Shown: positions 35,087-43,783, counted from the stretch's first letter. The stretch: 64,000 nucleotides of DNA from Bacteroidota bacterium (GCA_947453145.1 CANGFA010000002.1:62001-126000), one strand, 5' to 3'. Translations and numbers: made by a program. Notes: generated from the letters alone by a model not told the origin.

Positions 35087-36238
35087 TTAATCTTGCTTTT
35101 GCTTCAAATGTTGAATCGCATTATTCAACCCGGTTATAAATAAATTAATATCCTCCATGCTAATCGCAAGTGATGGCAATAGTCTTATCACATTTGGCTT
35201 TGCTTCACCTGTAAATATTTTAAAATCATTTAGTAAAACTTTACGAATGTCCTCTAATCCGGATTCCATTTCAAATCCAATCATTAAGCCTCTACCTCTA
35301 ACTGCTTTCACTCCTTCTGTATTTTTCAATGCGTTAATTAAGTATGCTCCTTTTTCCTCGGCTGCTTTAATTAAATTTTCTTTTTGCATGATTTCAATCA
35401 CTCCTAATGCTGCTGCGCATGCTAAAGGATTTCCACCAAATGTAGTTCCTAGCATCCCAAACTTCGCTTGAATATGAGGCGTGATTAAAATGCCACCTAT
35501 TGGGAAGCCATTGCCCATGCCCTTGGCCATGGAATAAATATCTGCATTTACACCGGCATGATCGTGTGCAAAAAACTGACCAGAACGACCGTATCCACAC
35601 TGAACACTATCTGCGATATATATTGCTCCATGCGCATCACAAGCTTTTCTGATGGCTTGTAAAAAAGCATCGCTTGCTTCATAAATTCCTGCCACACCTT
35701 GAATGCCTTCAATAATCACTGCGGCAATTTCAGCACCTTGTTCAGAAAAACAGGCTTCTAATGCCTCAATATCATTAAAAGGTAAAAAGATAATATTATT
35801 TGTTTCATTCACAGGCGCTACAATACTTGGATTGTCGGTTGCAGCTACTGCTAAAGAAGTTCTTCCGTGAAAGGATTTTTTAAAAGCTATAATTTTTTTT
35901 CTTCCAGTATGGAAGCTTGCCAACTTTAATGCATTTTCATTCGCTTCAGCGCCACTATTACAAAGGAATAATTGAAAATCCTTTTTACCACTAATGTCAT
36001 TCAATGCCAAAGCCAGTTCCTCCTGAATAGGCATGATTACAGAATTAGAATAAAAAGCAATGGCATGTAATTGATCTTCAATTCTCTTTACCCAGTGTGA
36101 ATTAGTGTGTCCAATGCTTATTACCGCATGTCCACCATACATGTCTAAATATTCTTGACCCTTATCATCCCAAACACGGCTGCCTGCAGCTTTTGTGATA
36201 GCGATTGGATTTAAAGGATAAACGTTGAATAAGGACAT
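35087..36238 (-). CDS. argD: N-acyl-ornithine aminotransferase
   Basis: PLP-dependent class III aminotransferase of 383 residues that makes N-acylornithine from the semialdehyde. Motifs are FLCNSGAEANENALKLA, SFHGRTSLAVAAT, the internal-aldimine Lys in YSMAKGMGNGFPIGG, and MLGTTFGGNPLACAAALGV. It may also act on succinyldiaminopimelate, as many ArgD proteins do. Position between argC and argF' fits the pathway. Confidence 0.94.
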   Translation of the reverse strand: MSLFNVYPLNPIAITKAAGSRVWDDKGQEYLDMYGGHAVISIGHTNSHWVKRIEDQLHAIAFYSNSVIMPIQEELALALNDISGKKDFQLFLCNSGAEANENALKLASFHTGRKKIIAFKKSFHGRTSLAVAATDNPSIVAPVNETNNIIFLPFNDIEALEACFSEQGAEIAAVIIEGIQGVAGIYEASDAFLQAIRKACDAHGAIYIADSVQCGYGRSGQFFAHDHAGVNADIYSMAKGMGNGFPIGGILITPHIQAKFGMLGTTFGGNPLACAAALGVIEIMQKENLIKAAEEKGAYLINALKNTEGVKAVRGRGLMIGFEMESGLEDIRKVLLNDFKIFTGEAKPNVIRLLPSLAISMEDINLFITGLNNAIQHLKQKQD

Positions 36239-36298
36239 AAGGTTAAATTTTATATTTAAGAAATTGCGGTATGCGTTTTCTGTTACTTATTAATATTT

Positions 36299-37279
36299 TT
36301 AAAAAAAATTTGCTTTTAATTGCAACCCTGCTTCTTCGTCTAATCCAAAAATTAAATTCATATTTTGAACAGCTTGTCCAACGGCTCCTTTCAATAAATT
36401 ATCAATCACCGAATGAATAGCAATTTTATTTCCTTGCTTTTCAATATGAATTAAACATTTATTGGTATTCACTACTTGTTTTAAATCAATATTGTTTTGA
36501 GAAACATGCGTAAAAGGATGCGCTTCATAATACGCATTATATAATTCATACACGGCCTCTAAACTTAAATCACAAGCTAATACCGAAGTGACAAAAATAC
36601 CTCTTGTAAAATCGCCTCTCCAAGGCACAAAATTCACTTCCGCTTTTTGATTGCCTTGTAAAGTCGCCAAACTTTCACTAATCTCATTTAAATGTTGATG
36701 TTGCAATGTTTTATAGGCTTGGATATTATTAGCTCTCCAACTAAAGTGACTAGTTGTTGTCAATCCTTGTCCTGCTCCCGTTGAACCAGTGATCCCTGTT
36801 GTATAAACGTCTTGTAATAATCCTTTTGCAGCCAATGGCAATAAACCTAATTGGATTGCAGTAGCAAAGCAGCCCGGATTAGCGATATAATTTGACTCTT
36901 TAATTTTTTCTCTATGTATTTCAGGCAACCCGTATACAAATTGCTTATCTCCTAAAGTTGCAGTTGCCGCTAATCTGAAATCCTGTGATAGATCTATAAT
37001 TTTAATGCCTGCTTTTATTTCATTGGTTGCTAAAAACTTTTTAGCATCCCCATGCCCTACACATAAAAACAAGACCTCTATGTTTTGATCTAATTCAGCG
37101 GCAAATTTCAATTCGGTATCCCCAACTAAGTCAGCATGTACTTTACATACTGGTTCGCCTGCATTACTTGTACTGTGAACAAAAGTAATATGTGCATTTG
37201 GATGGCGCAATAATACACGCAGTAATTCACCACCTGTATATCCTGCCCCTCCTACAATTCCAATATTTACTTTTTGCAT
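36299..37279 (-). CDS. argC: N-acyl-gamma-glutamyl-phosphate reductase
   Basis: NADPH-dependent reductase forming N-acylglutamate semialdehyde. The 326-residue enzyme has the dinucleotide motif IVGGAGYTGGELLRVLLRHP, the catalytic Cys in NYIANPGCFATAIQLGLLPL and TTGITGSTGAGQG. It lies 44 nt after argG and 60 nt before argD; no clear promoter is visible in either gap. Confidence 0.96.
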   Translation of the reverse strand: MQKVNIGIVGGAGYTGGELLRVLLRHPNAHITFVHSTSNAGEPVCKVHADLVGDTELKFAAELDQNIEVLFLCVGHGDAKKFLATNEIKAGIKIIDLSQDFRLAATATLGDKQFVYGLPEIHREKIKESNYIANPGCFATAIQLGLLPLAAKGLLQDVYTTGITGSTGAGQGLTTTSHFSWRANNIQAYKTLQHQHLNEISESLATLQGNQKAEVNFVPWRGDFTRGIFVTSVLACDLSLEAVYELYNAYYEAHPFTHVSQNNIDLKQVVNTNKCLIHIEKQGNKIAIHSVIDNLLKGAVGQAVQNMNLIFGLDEEAGLQLKANFF

Positions 37280-37323
37280 TTTAATTCTATTTATAATTTA
37301 CAGTACTTGTCATTGCCCTTTAC

Positions 37324-38523
37324 TTATTTTTTATTAGCCTCTTTAACGTTATGAAAGATGCTTGTTTGATTGCCAAATATTTTGGTAAAGCCTCTCACAT
37401 CTGCACCTGTAAATCCAGTATTCATTTCACCATACTTACCAAACTTAGCACTCATCAAATCATTTGGAGATTCAATACCTAGGATTTGAAAATGGTATGG
37501 ATTTAATTGTACAAACACCTTACCTGTTACTTGCTCTTGCGAATTGGATAAATAGGCTTCAATATCACGCATTACAGGATCTAATATCTGACCTTCATGC
37601 AACCAATTGCCATAAAAAGAGGCCAATTGATCCTTCCAAGATAATTGCCATTTTGTAAGCACATGTTTTTCTAAAGCATGATGTGCTTTTAAAATCACCA
37701 TAGGAGCAGCTGCTTCAAAACCTACACGCCCTTTAATACCTATAATCGTATCTCCCACATGAATGTCTCGGCCAATTCCATAAGCACCTGCGATGGATTG
37801 TATAAATTGGATGGCTTCTGTTGGATGGGCAAATGTTTGACCATTTACATTTTTAATTTCTCCTTGCTCGAAACTAATAATCATTTCTTCAGTTGCACCT
37901 TGCTTGGTCATTTGTGTTGGCCAAGCAGATTCTGGTAACATACCTTTTGAGTTTAAGGTTTCTTTTCCTCCCACACTGGTACCCCATAATCCTTTATTAA
38001 TAGAGTAAGCTGCTTTTTCAAAATTCATTTCAACTCCTTTGCCTTTCAAGTATTCGATCTCCGCTTCTCTACTTAACTGCAAATCACGAATAGGCGTTAA
38101 AATTTCAATGCCAGGAATCATGATTTGAAAAATCATATCAAAACGAACTTGATCATTACCTGCACCCGTACTACCATGCGCCACTAATTTTGCACCTACT
38201 TTTTTAACATGTTCAGCAATGTGCAACGCTTGACTTAAACGCTCGGCACTTACACTTAAAGGATAGGTATTGTTTTTTAAAACATTACCATATACCAAAT
38301 ATTTAATAATAGAATCGTAATATCCTTTTACTGCATTTACCGTAGTATGTGTTTTCACGCCCAATGCATAAGCATGTGCTTCTACTTTTTTCAATTCCTC
38401 TTCGGTAAAGCCACCCGTATTTACAATCACACTATGCACCTCCAATCCTTTATCCTCCGTTAAGTATTTTACACAAAAGGTGGTATCCAATCCACCACTA
38501 AATCCCAATACAACTTTCTCCAT
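37324..38523 (-). CDS. argG: Argininosuccinate synthase
   Basis: ATP-dependent joining of citrulline and aspartate. The 399-residue enzyme begins with the N-type ATP pyrophosphatase P-loop VVLGFSGGLDTTFCVKYL and has AHGSTGAGNDQVRFD and the LEIL-type substrate segment. The sequence after AHGSTGAGNDQ differs from the E. coli type and fits the compact bacterial form. It follows the GNAT gene by 5 nt. Confidence 0.95.
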   Translation of the reverse strand: MEKVVLGFSGGLDTTFCVKYLTEDKGLEVHSVIVNTGGFTEEELKKVEAHAYALGVKTHTTVNAVKGYYDSIIKYLVYGNVLKNNTYPLSVSAERLSQALHIAEHVKKVGAKLVAHGSTGAGNDQVRFDMIFQIMIPGIEILTPIRDLQLSREAEIEYLKGKGVEMNFEKAAYSINKGLWGTSVGGKETLNSKGMLPESAWPTQMTKQGATEEMIISFEQGEIKNVNGQTFAHPTEAIQFIQSIAGAYGIGRDIHVGDTIIGIKGRVGFEAAAPMVILKAHHALEKHVLTKWQLSWKDQLASFYGNWLHEGQILDPVMRDIEAYLSNSQEQVTGKVFVQLNPYHFQILGIESPNDLMSAKFGKYGEMNTGFTGADVRGFTKIFGNQTSIFHNVKEANKK

Positions 38524-38528
38524 AGTAC

Positions 38529-39176
38529 TTATTTTTTTGTCAACCAGTTTAATAATTTGCTTTGTTTTATTTTCATAAAACGCTCGTATAATTTTGAATT
38601 CGTTTTGAACTCAGAAGCAGTCAGTTCAGGTGTATGCTCACTTTTTGGCTCATACAACATGGCCGTACACATACAATTTTTACGATCCTTACTCATCAAA
38701 ATTTCATAATTCACGCAGCTTTTACAACCCGCCCAGAATTCTTCATCGTCTGTTAATTCACTATAGGTAACGGGCTCATAGCCTAACTCACTATTAATCT
38801 TCATCACAGCCAACCCTGTTGTTAAACCAAATAGTTTTGAATTTGGATATTTTTCTCTAGACAATTGAAAAATGGTCTGCTTAATTTTTTTTGCAATTCC
38901 ACTTTTTCTAAATTCAGGAGAAACAATCAATCCACTATTGGCTACAAACTGACCATGCTGCCAAGCTTCAATATAACAAAAGCCTACCCATGTACCGTCG
39001 GCCGTGTGTGCAATCACCGATTTACCTTCCTCTATTTTTTTAGCAACATACTCGGGCGTGCGTTTAGCAATACCTGTTCCACGTGCTTTTGCAGAGGATG
39101 CCATCTCGTCGGTGATGGTTGTTGAATAATGAACGTCGCCACTATGGGCTACACGTACTATAATTTGCTGTTCCAA
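38529..39176 (-). CDS. GNAT acyltransferase, candidate N-acylglutamate synthase
   Basis: First gene of the arginine cluster, 215 residues. The GNAT acyl-CoA-binding segment is GLIVSPEFRKSGIAKKIKQTIFQ. By position it is the candidate for the first step, acylation of glutamate, because no other argA- or argJ-type gene is present. It is not a classical ArgA, which carries a kinase-like domain. The C-terminal third contains four close cysteines (CKSC...CMC) that could bind a metal. The gene starts at a TTG: an in-frame TAG lies 39 nt upstream and no ATG intervenes. Initiation efficiency could depend on the structured leader just upstream. Confidence 0.82.
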   Translation of the reverse strand: MEQQIIVRVAHSGDVHYSTTITDEMASSAKARGTGIAKRTPEYVAKKIEEGKSVIAHTADGTWVGFCYIEAWQHGQFVANSGLIVSPEFRKSGIAKKIKQTIFQLSREKYPNSKLFGLTTGLAVMKINSELGYEPVTYSELTDDEEFWAGCKSCVNYEILMSKDRKNCMCTAMLYEPKSEHTPELTASEFKTNSKLYERFMKIKQSKLLNWLTKK

Positions 39177-39215
39177 TGATCTGTAAAATTTAAAAAAATG
39201 ACACTTCTGGCGTTT

Positions 39216-39323
39216 CTATCAAAATTCGGTTTTTTTTCCACTGATAGGGGCAATTGCCAACTGCTCGTCCTATCAGAATCCACGTCGGGGAGAGAAACTA
39301 ACCGCAAGCGGCAACCTGATAGG
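39216..39323 (-). promoter_or_regulatory. Arginine-cluster leader with mutually exclusive pairing arms
   Basis: On the minus-strand RNA, arm A CCTATCAG (39323-39316) lies inside the leader ORF, arm B CTGATAGG (39276-39269) covers its stop codon, arm C CCTATCAG (39248-39241) follows, and arm D TGATAG (39221-39216) comes just before the GNAT gene. A:B, B:C and C:D can each pair, but not all at once. A small CCG-CTTG-CGG hairpin lies between A and B. A ribosome halted at the Arg-Arg codons would cover arm B. There is no T-run directly after B:C, so an intrinsic terminator there is not supported; control of translation or Rho access is possible. Confidence 0.6.
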
Positions 39324-39392
39324 GCTGTTCAATACAGGGACCTTTGCAAAATTTGCACTTGTCATGATGATATTTTTTTGGTCCTGTTTCAT
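39273..39392 (-). CDS. 39-residue leader peptide ORF upstream of the arginine cluster
   Basis: Missed by the ORF track because of size. It reads from ATG at 39392 to TGA at 39273, with the sequence MKQDQKNIIM...PIRLPLAVSFSPRRGF; an internal ATG at codon 10 would give 30 residues. It has three arginines (26, 36, 37), two of them adjacent and three to four codons before the stop. Its codons for Pro24-Ile25-Arg26 form pairing arm A and its stop codon lies within arm B. I do not recognise the peptide from a known family. An Arg-responsive leader or arrest peptide is inferred from position and layout only. Confidence 0.55.
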   Translation of the reverse strand: MKQDQKNIIMTSANFAKVPVLNSPIRLPLAVSFSPRRGF

Positions 39393-39424
39393 TTTATAAT
39401 TTTCCTTAAATAGGAATTAGGATG

Positions 39425-39432
39425 TAAAAGTA
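39425..39432 (-). promoter_or_regulatory. Possible -7 box of the arginine leader
   Basis: The minus-strand reading is TACTTTTA, seven of eight positions matching TAnnTTTG, and lies 33 nt before the leader ORF start. Confidence 0.3.
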
Positions 39433-39550
39433 TTAAATAATTAAATAAAATAGGGGCTATTAGGACTATAATTTGGGCTTAAAAGCCCTAAACCACCGCA
39501 TTTAGGCTTAAATTAATAGTTGTTAGTTTTATTTTGACCGTATGTAGGTG

Positions 39551-39558
39551 TATTTTTG
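39551..39558 (+). promoter_or_regulatory. -7 promoter box of the YHS lipoprotein gene
   Basis: TATTTTTG fits TAnnTTTG. A TTTTG lies 14 nt upstream, slightly short of the usual -33 spacing. The ATG follows 26 nt downstream. Confidence 0.5.
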
Positions 39559-39584
39559 TTCGTATCATCCTTAAAATAATACCT

Positions 39585-39914
39585 ATGAAAAAGATTATCG
39601 GATACTGTCTTTTGGCCTTTGTAGTACTATTTAGTTACTGCGGCAATCGTCAAGAAACAAAAATAGTACCCCCTGAAAATAATTCAACAATGCCTAACAA
39701 GGAGGAAGTGAATACAGAAAAAACTTATCCCTTAGCCTTGGTAAATAATAAAAAGGACCCTACTTGTGGCATGCCAGTAACAGCAGGAATTCATGATACA
39801 GCACATTATGAAAAATGGGTGCTAGGATTTTGCTCAAAAGAATGTAAGGATGAGGCAATTGCTGGTTTAGCTAAAAATCCAAAAGCAATTTTAGATACTG
39901 CAATTATTAAATAA
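39585..39914 (+). CDS. YHS-domain lipoprotein
   Basis: A 109-residue lipoprotein: signal sequence MKKIIGYCLLAFVVLFSYCGN with a Cys at the lipobox, a short linker, then a YHS-type domain DPTCGMPVTAGIHDTAHYEKWVLGFCSKECKDEAIAGLAKNP. The CGM and FCSKEC cysteines are the metal-binding pattern of YHS domains found in copper transporters and related proteins. A role in periplasmic metal (copper) handling is inferred. I chose ATG 39585 for the signal peptide. It is a single gene, convergent with the SNF2 gene. Confidence 0.85.
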   Translation: MKKIIGYCLLAFVVLFSYCGNRQETKIVPPENNSTMPNKEEVNTEKTYPLALVNNKKDPTCGMPVTAGIHDTAHYEKWVLGFCSKECKDEAIAGLAKNPKAILDTAIIK

Positions 39915-39941
39915 ATTTTTGTTTAGTTAAGAAATAAAGTC

Positions 39942-42900
39942 TTAACTAAACAAATAAGCAATATCGTCTTTGGTTAAGGACTTCACAAATCCTTCTTCAT
40001 CAGAAATTAATTCTTTGGCCAAGGATCTTTTACGATCCTGCAATTTCAAAATTTTATCTTCTACTGTGTCCGTACAAATCATACGATACGCAAATATATT
40101 TTTGGTCTGACCAATTCGATGCGTTCGGTCGATGGCTTGTTGCTCTACAGCTGGATTCCACCAAGGATCTACAATATATACATAGTCGGCTGCAGTTAAG
40201 TTTAATCCAACACCACCCGCTTTTAAAGAAATTAAAAATACCCTGCAATTTGAATCATTTTGAAAACGTTCAATTGCTTTTTCTCTTTCTTGTATAGTAC
40301 TGCCTCCGTCAAAATACTCATAATCAATACCCAACTTAGTTAACTGCTCTTTTATAAGTCCTAACATGCCCAAGAACTGAGAAAATACCAAGGCCTTGTG
40401 ATCCCCAATATTTTCGGCTATTTCACGGGTTAGCTCTTCTAATTTTACCGATTCATTTGGATAGGATTCATCCTTTATAATAGCGGGGCTATCACAAATT
40501 TGACGCAATTTCATTAAACCTTGTAAAATGGATAGTTGAGATTTTTGAATTCCTTTTTCTTCCACCATGCCAATTAACTTATCACGATAATCGTTTCGGT
40601 AGGCTTCATAAATTTTACGTTGTGCTGAACCCATTTCACAATACAACACCATCTCTTGCTTCTCAGGTAAATCTTTTGCAACCTGTTCTTTAGTTCTGCG
40701 TAAAATAAAAGGAAATACAAATTTTCTTAAATGTTCTTTTTGCTCCTTCTCATCAAACTTATCAATAGGCATAGAAAAATTATGCTTAAAATATTCTACT
40801 GTTCCTAGCATCCCAGGATTTAAGAAATTCATTTGCGCATAAATATCAAATGTATTGTTTTGCAATGGTGTACCACTCAAACATAATTTGTTGGTGGCTT
40901 GTAATAAGCAGGCTGCTTTGGTCACTTTACTGGACGGATTTTTAATGGCTTGACTCTCATCCAATATCACGTAATCAAATTTTACTTCAGCAAACATTTT
41001 AATATCACTTCTTAAAGTACCATAGGTGGTAATAATAACTTCTACAGGATCTTTAAACAATTGTGATTTACTACGAGTGCCGCCATGGTGAATTTGAAAA
41101 CTTAAACTTGGCGTGAACTTTTTTAATTCATTTTGCCAGTTATACAATAGTGTTGTTGGACAAACCACCAAAGCCAACAATTTTCCGTTCTTTTCTTTTA
41201 AATGTTGTAAAAAAGAAAGCGTTTGAATGGTTTTGCCCAGTCCCATATCATCTGCCAATATTCCACCCCATTGCACATCATGCAGATAATTTAACCATTG
41301 AAATCCACTCACCTGATAAGGCCTTAAAATAGGAGATAAATGTTCTGGAGGTGGAATATCTGCAATGGAATACTTTTCTCTTATTTGTTCAAATTTTTCT
41401 TCCAACTTAAATACCAATTCTTCTTCATCCCTTTGTTCATATAATTCATCTATTATAGAGAAATGGTATTTACTCAATTTTAAATTATCAACTTTTCCTT
41501 CTCCTACTTTAAACAATAAAGAATATTTGTTTAACCATTTTTCTGGCAACACCCCTAGGCTACCATCTTTTAATTCCACATATTGTTGTTTGTTAGACAA
41601 CATGTTTTTAATATCCTGTACCGAAACTTTTTGTTCACCAAAGGATACTTCCACTTTCGCATCAAACCAATCGGTATTGCTACTAATGTATAATTTGGTA
41701 GTTGGTTTTGCCGTATTAAATTTGAATTGCTTTAAATTATCTGATCCAAATAGTGGAATTTGTTTTTCTTTAAGGGTGTCTATAAATAAGAAAAACCAAT
41801 TATTTTTTAATACCTCCGCACCTTTTAATGCTAAAATATTTCCTTCATTTGGCCTAACAAATCCCGAATGCAATTGCTCTATAATGGTTATCAGGCTTCG
41901 CTCTGCTGCTAAATCTCTTTCTAAAATAATAATCTTATCTCCTTGTTGTTGGATAACAGAAGGACCGTCGGCCGTAGTTACAATAATATCCTTATACAAA
42001 TAGATTGGCTCAAATAATAAATAATCTCTGTCCTCTTTTAACAAAATTTGCAACTGTGGTTTTACCCCTCTTAATTTTTCTTGCTTCACATTACCCAACT
42101 CAACCGCATATGCTTTTGACAAAGGCAGTAAAGTGGTTTGCAAATACGTAGGCCAATCTTCTAAATCTATTTCATTATACCCCGTAGGTAAGAATTTTTC
42201 AACCCATTGTAAATCTTCTAGTTTTTTCCATGTAAAAAACTGATGGTGGTACTGAAAAATATAATGTGATTTTGCATGATTTTCTTCCAATGCAATTTTT
42301 CCCTCAGGTAAATTTACTTGTGCATATATGATATATTTTTCGCCGTCTTTCTCCACTTTAAAACTGGGCTGAATGGTATTAAAAACCATCTCTGCTTTTT
42401 GTAAATTAGCAGTAGTGAAAGGTTTATTATTGGGAAGATGGAAATTAAATGGATGCTCAGAAATATCTCTCCATAATCTCTCCAACTTCGAATGCATGTA
42501 TTCCTGAATTAAACTCTTGGTTTCATCTGGTAAATTGGATTCGTCGGCATGTAAAATGGTATCCCAAATACCCATAAAAGGAGAATTTTTATTTAAAAAC
42601 TTAGTCAGTTCAGGTGCTTGTAATTTCCGCACCATTTGTACTAAATTTTTATCCTCTTCCTTCATCTCTTCAGAAACAATGAATTTTGGTAAATCTATTT
42701 TCTCCACTTTCCCAACAAAAGTAGTGCCCTCTTCATTTACTTCTCCTTTAATTACATTTAAAATTAGATAAGGATAGGCCTCTGCATTTTGCTGAATGAC
42801 CAAGCCAAAACGCTCCAAAGTTCTTGCTGGAGTAATTCCTGCGCTGCCTTGCTCTTGTTCCATATCCCAATCGTTGGATCGGGGTAATTTTCTGGTGGCA

Positions 42901-43709
42901 GTAACCGGACCCGCATTTACTCTTTGGATACGCTCATCTAAAACTTTTAAATAAGGCTTGCCTTCATGGTAAGTGAACTCGAATTTATCTTCGATATAGT
43001 CATCTAATGAATAACCATACAAAGCCAATAATTTATTTTTTTCTCTATCCCAATTGCGAATGGTATCAAAATAATCAGCCCCTTTTAATTGGAATAATTG
43101 TAATAACAAAACCGTTTTATGTAAACACAATGGGTATTCTGTCTCACTTAAACAATCACATGAGGTGTCAAAGAAGCGTTCTTCATTTTTTTGTACAATG
43201 AGATGAAATGTTTTTTTATTTTCATCCATTTCCGCGACAACTTTTTCATTGGCGCTCTCTATAATATGGGGCCTATTGGCTTTTAGGGTCGTTTCTGCTT
43301 TTTCAAAAGTTGCTTTTGAACAAAGCATTCTTATCATTTTTAAATCTAAATTTTTTGTACGCAACTGTGTATGCGTAGTTACATAAGAAGCCTGTTTATA
43401 ATCCAATAAATTTTTATCTAGCAAGTCTTGTACAAAAAATAAAGCTGCTGCTTTATGTCTACAAACCTCAGATAAATTATAAGGACAACCACATCTTAAT
43501 GAAAGGGTAGCCGGGCTTTTAAAATTTTCGATAGTGACTTTATAATAGGTACTATATCCATCGTCTTTTACACGACAATGGATACTACCCAATAATGGAT
43601 CAAATTTGACCAATTCGATATTTTTGAGCGCGAAAATCTTTTTTCCACGTCTAATTACCTCTTCGGTTCCGTAGCTATAAATGTGTTTTACTAAATAGGG
43701 TAATGCCAT
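39942..43709 (-). CDS. SNF2-family helicase with N-terminal SWIM zinc fingers
   Basis: A 1255-residue DNA-dependent ATPase. Two SWIM-like motifs occur in the N-terminal region: CGCPYNLSEVCRHKAAA and CDCLSETEYPLCLHKTV. The SNF2 motor occupies about residues 800-1250: Walker A GILADDMGLGKTIQTLSFL, DExx box VILDESQAIKN, LSGTPLQNN, and the C-terminal motif LKAGGVGLNLTAADYVYIVDPWWNP...DRTHRIGQ. All ATPase motifs look intact. The long middle part is probably a DUF3670-like accessory region, though I cannot assign it. Bacterial SWIM/SNF2 proteins are thought to act in transcription recycling or DNA repair. Confidence 0.94.
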   Translation of the reverse strand: MALPYLVKHIYSYGTEEVIRRGKKIFALKNIELVKFDPLLGSIHCRVKDDGYSTYYKVTIENFKSPATLSLRCGCPYNLSEVCRHKAAALFFVQDLLDKNLLDYKQASYVTTHTQLRTKNLDLKMIRMLCSKATFEKAETTLKANRPHIIESANEKVVAEMDENKKTFHLIVQKNEERFFDTSCDCLSETEYPLCLHKTVLLLQLFQLKGADYFDTIRNWDREKNKLLALYGYSLDDYIEDKFEFTYHEGKPYLKVLDERIQRVNAGPVTATRKLPRSNDWDMEQEQGSAGITPARTLERFGLVIQQNAEAYPYLILNVIKGEVNEEGTTFVGKVEKIDLPKFIVSEEMKEEDKNLVQMVRKLQAPELTKFLNKNSPFMGIWDTILHADESNLPDETKSLIQEYMHSKLERLWRDISEHPFNFHLPNNKPFTTANLQKAEMVFNTIQPSFKVEKDGEKYIIYAQVNLPEGKIALEENHAKSHYIFQYHHQFFTWKKLEDLQWVEKFLPTGYNEIDLEDWPTYLQTTLLPLSKAYAVELGNVKQEKLRGVKPQLQILLKEDRDYLLFEPIYLYKDIIVTTADGPSVIQQQGDKIIILERDLAAERSLITIIEQLHSGFVRPNEGNILALKGAEVLKNNWFFLFIDTLKEKQIPLFGSDNLKQFKFNTAKPTTKLYISSNTDWFDAKVEVSFGEQKVSVQDIKNMLSNKQQYVELKDGSLGVLPEKWLNKYSLLFKVGEGKVDNLKLSKYHFSIIDELYEQRDEEELVFKLEEKFEQIREKYSIADIPPPEHLSPILRPYQVSGFQWLNYLHDVQWGGILADDMGLGKTIQTLSFLQHLKEKNGKLLALVVCPTTLLYNWQNELKKFTPSLSFQIHHGGTRSKSQLFKDPVEVIITTYGTLRSDIKMFAEVKFDYVILDESQAIKNPSSKVTKAACLLQATNKLCLSGTPLQNNTFDIYAQMNFLNPGMLGTVEYFKHNFSMPIDKFDEKEQKEHLRKFVFPFILRRTKEQVAKDLPEKQEMVLYCEMGSAQRKIYEAYRNDYRDKLIGMVEEKGIQKSQLSILQGLMKLRQICDSPAIIKDESYPNESVKLEELTREIAENIGDHKALVFSQFLGMLGLIKEQLTKLGIDYEYFDGGSTIQEREKAIERFQNDSNCRVFLISLKAGGVGLNLTAADYVYIVDPWWNPAVEQQAIDRTHRIGQTKNIFAYRMICTDTVEDKILKLQDRKRSLAKELISDEEGFVKSLTKDDIAYLFS

Positions 43710-43747
43710 AAATTATACAATATCACCCTTTTGAAAAGGGCAATTTG

Positions 43748-43755
43748 CAAATGTA
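43748..43755 (-). promoter_or_regulatory. -7 promoter box of the SNF2 gene
   Basis: The minus-strand reading is TACATTTG (TAnnTTTG), 38 nt before the ATG. A short inverted repeat CCCTTTTGAAAAGGG (43727-43741) overlaps the expected transcript start. Confidence 0.45.
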
Positions 43756-43783
43756 CGAATTTGTGGGCTAATTTTCGTTATTC

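Larger units (their letters stand above)
39177..39584. other. 408-nt intergenic region between the arg cluster and the YHS lipoprotein
   Basis: The longest gene-free stretch in the window. Its left part (to about 39392) is the arg leader with a 39-codon ORF on the minus strand and alternating complementary arms, noticeably richer in G+C than its surroundings. The right part is AT-rich, with a weak minus-strand promoter candidate (TACTTTTA at 39425-39432), the inverted repeat GGGCTTAAAAGCCC at 39475-39488 and the plus-strand promoter of the YHS gene. Confidence 0.8.

Noticed and set aside
39241-39323. Known riboswitch (TPP, glycine, SAM) in the arg leader
   Set aside because: Short stretches such as AACCTGATAGGG on the plus strand recall TPP elements, but CTGAGA and the GCGnAGGGA core are absent, and the other conserved sets do not fit either.
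39198-39413. 71-residue plus-strand ORF across the arg leader
   Set aside because: It runs antisense to the leader ORF and paired arms; no promoter box or recognisable sequence. The minus-strand reading fits the arg cluster better.
41365-42003. 212-residue plus-strand ORF
   Set aside because: Antisense to the SNF2 gene, with Ser/Asn-rich composition typical of a shadow frame; no start context or domain.
43727-43741. CCCTTTTGAAAAGGG as a terminator for comB or part of SNF2 regulation
   Set aside because: The possible loop is too small for the full stem and no T-run follows; noted only with the SNF2 promoter.
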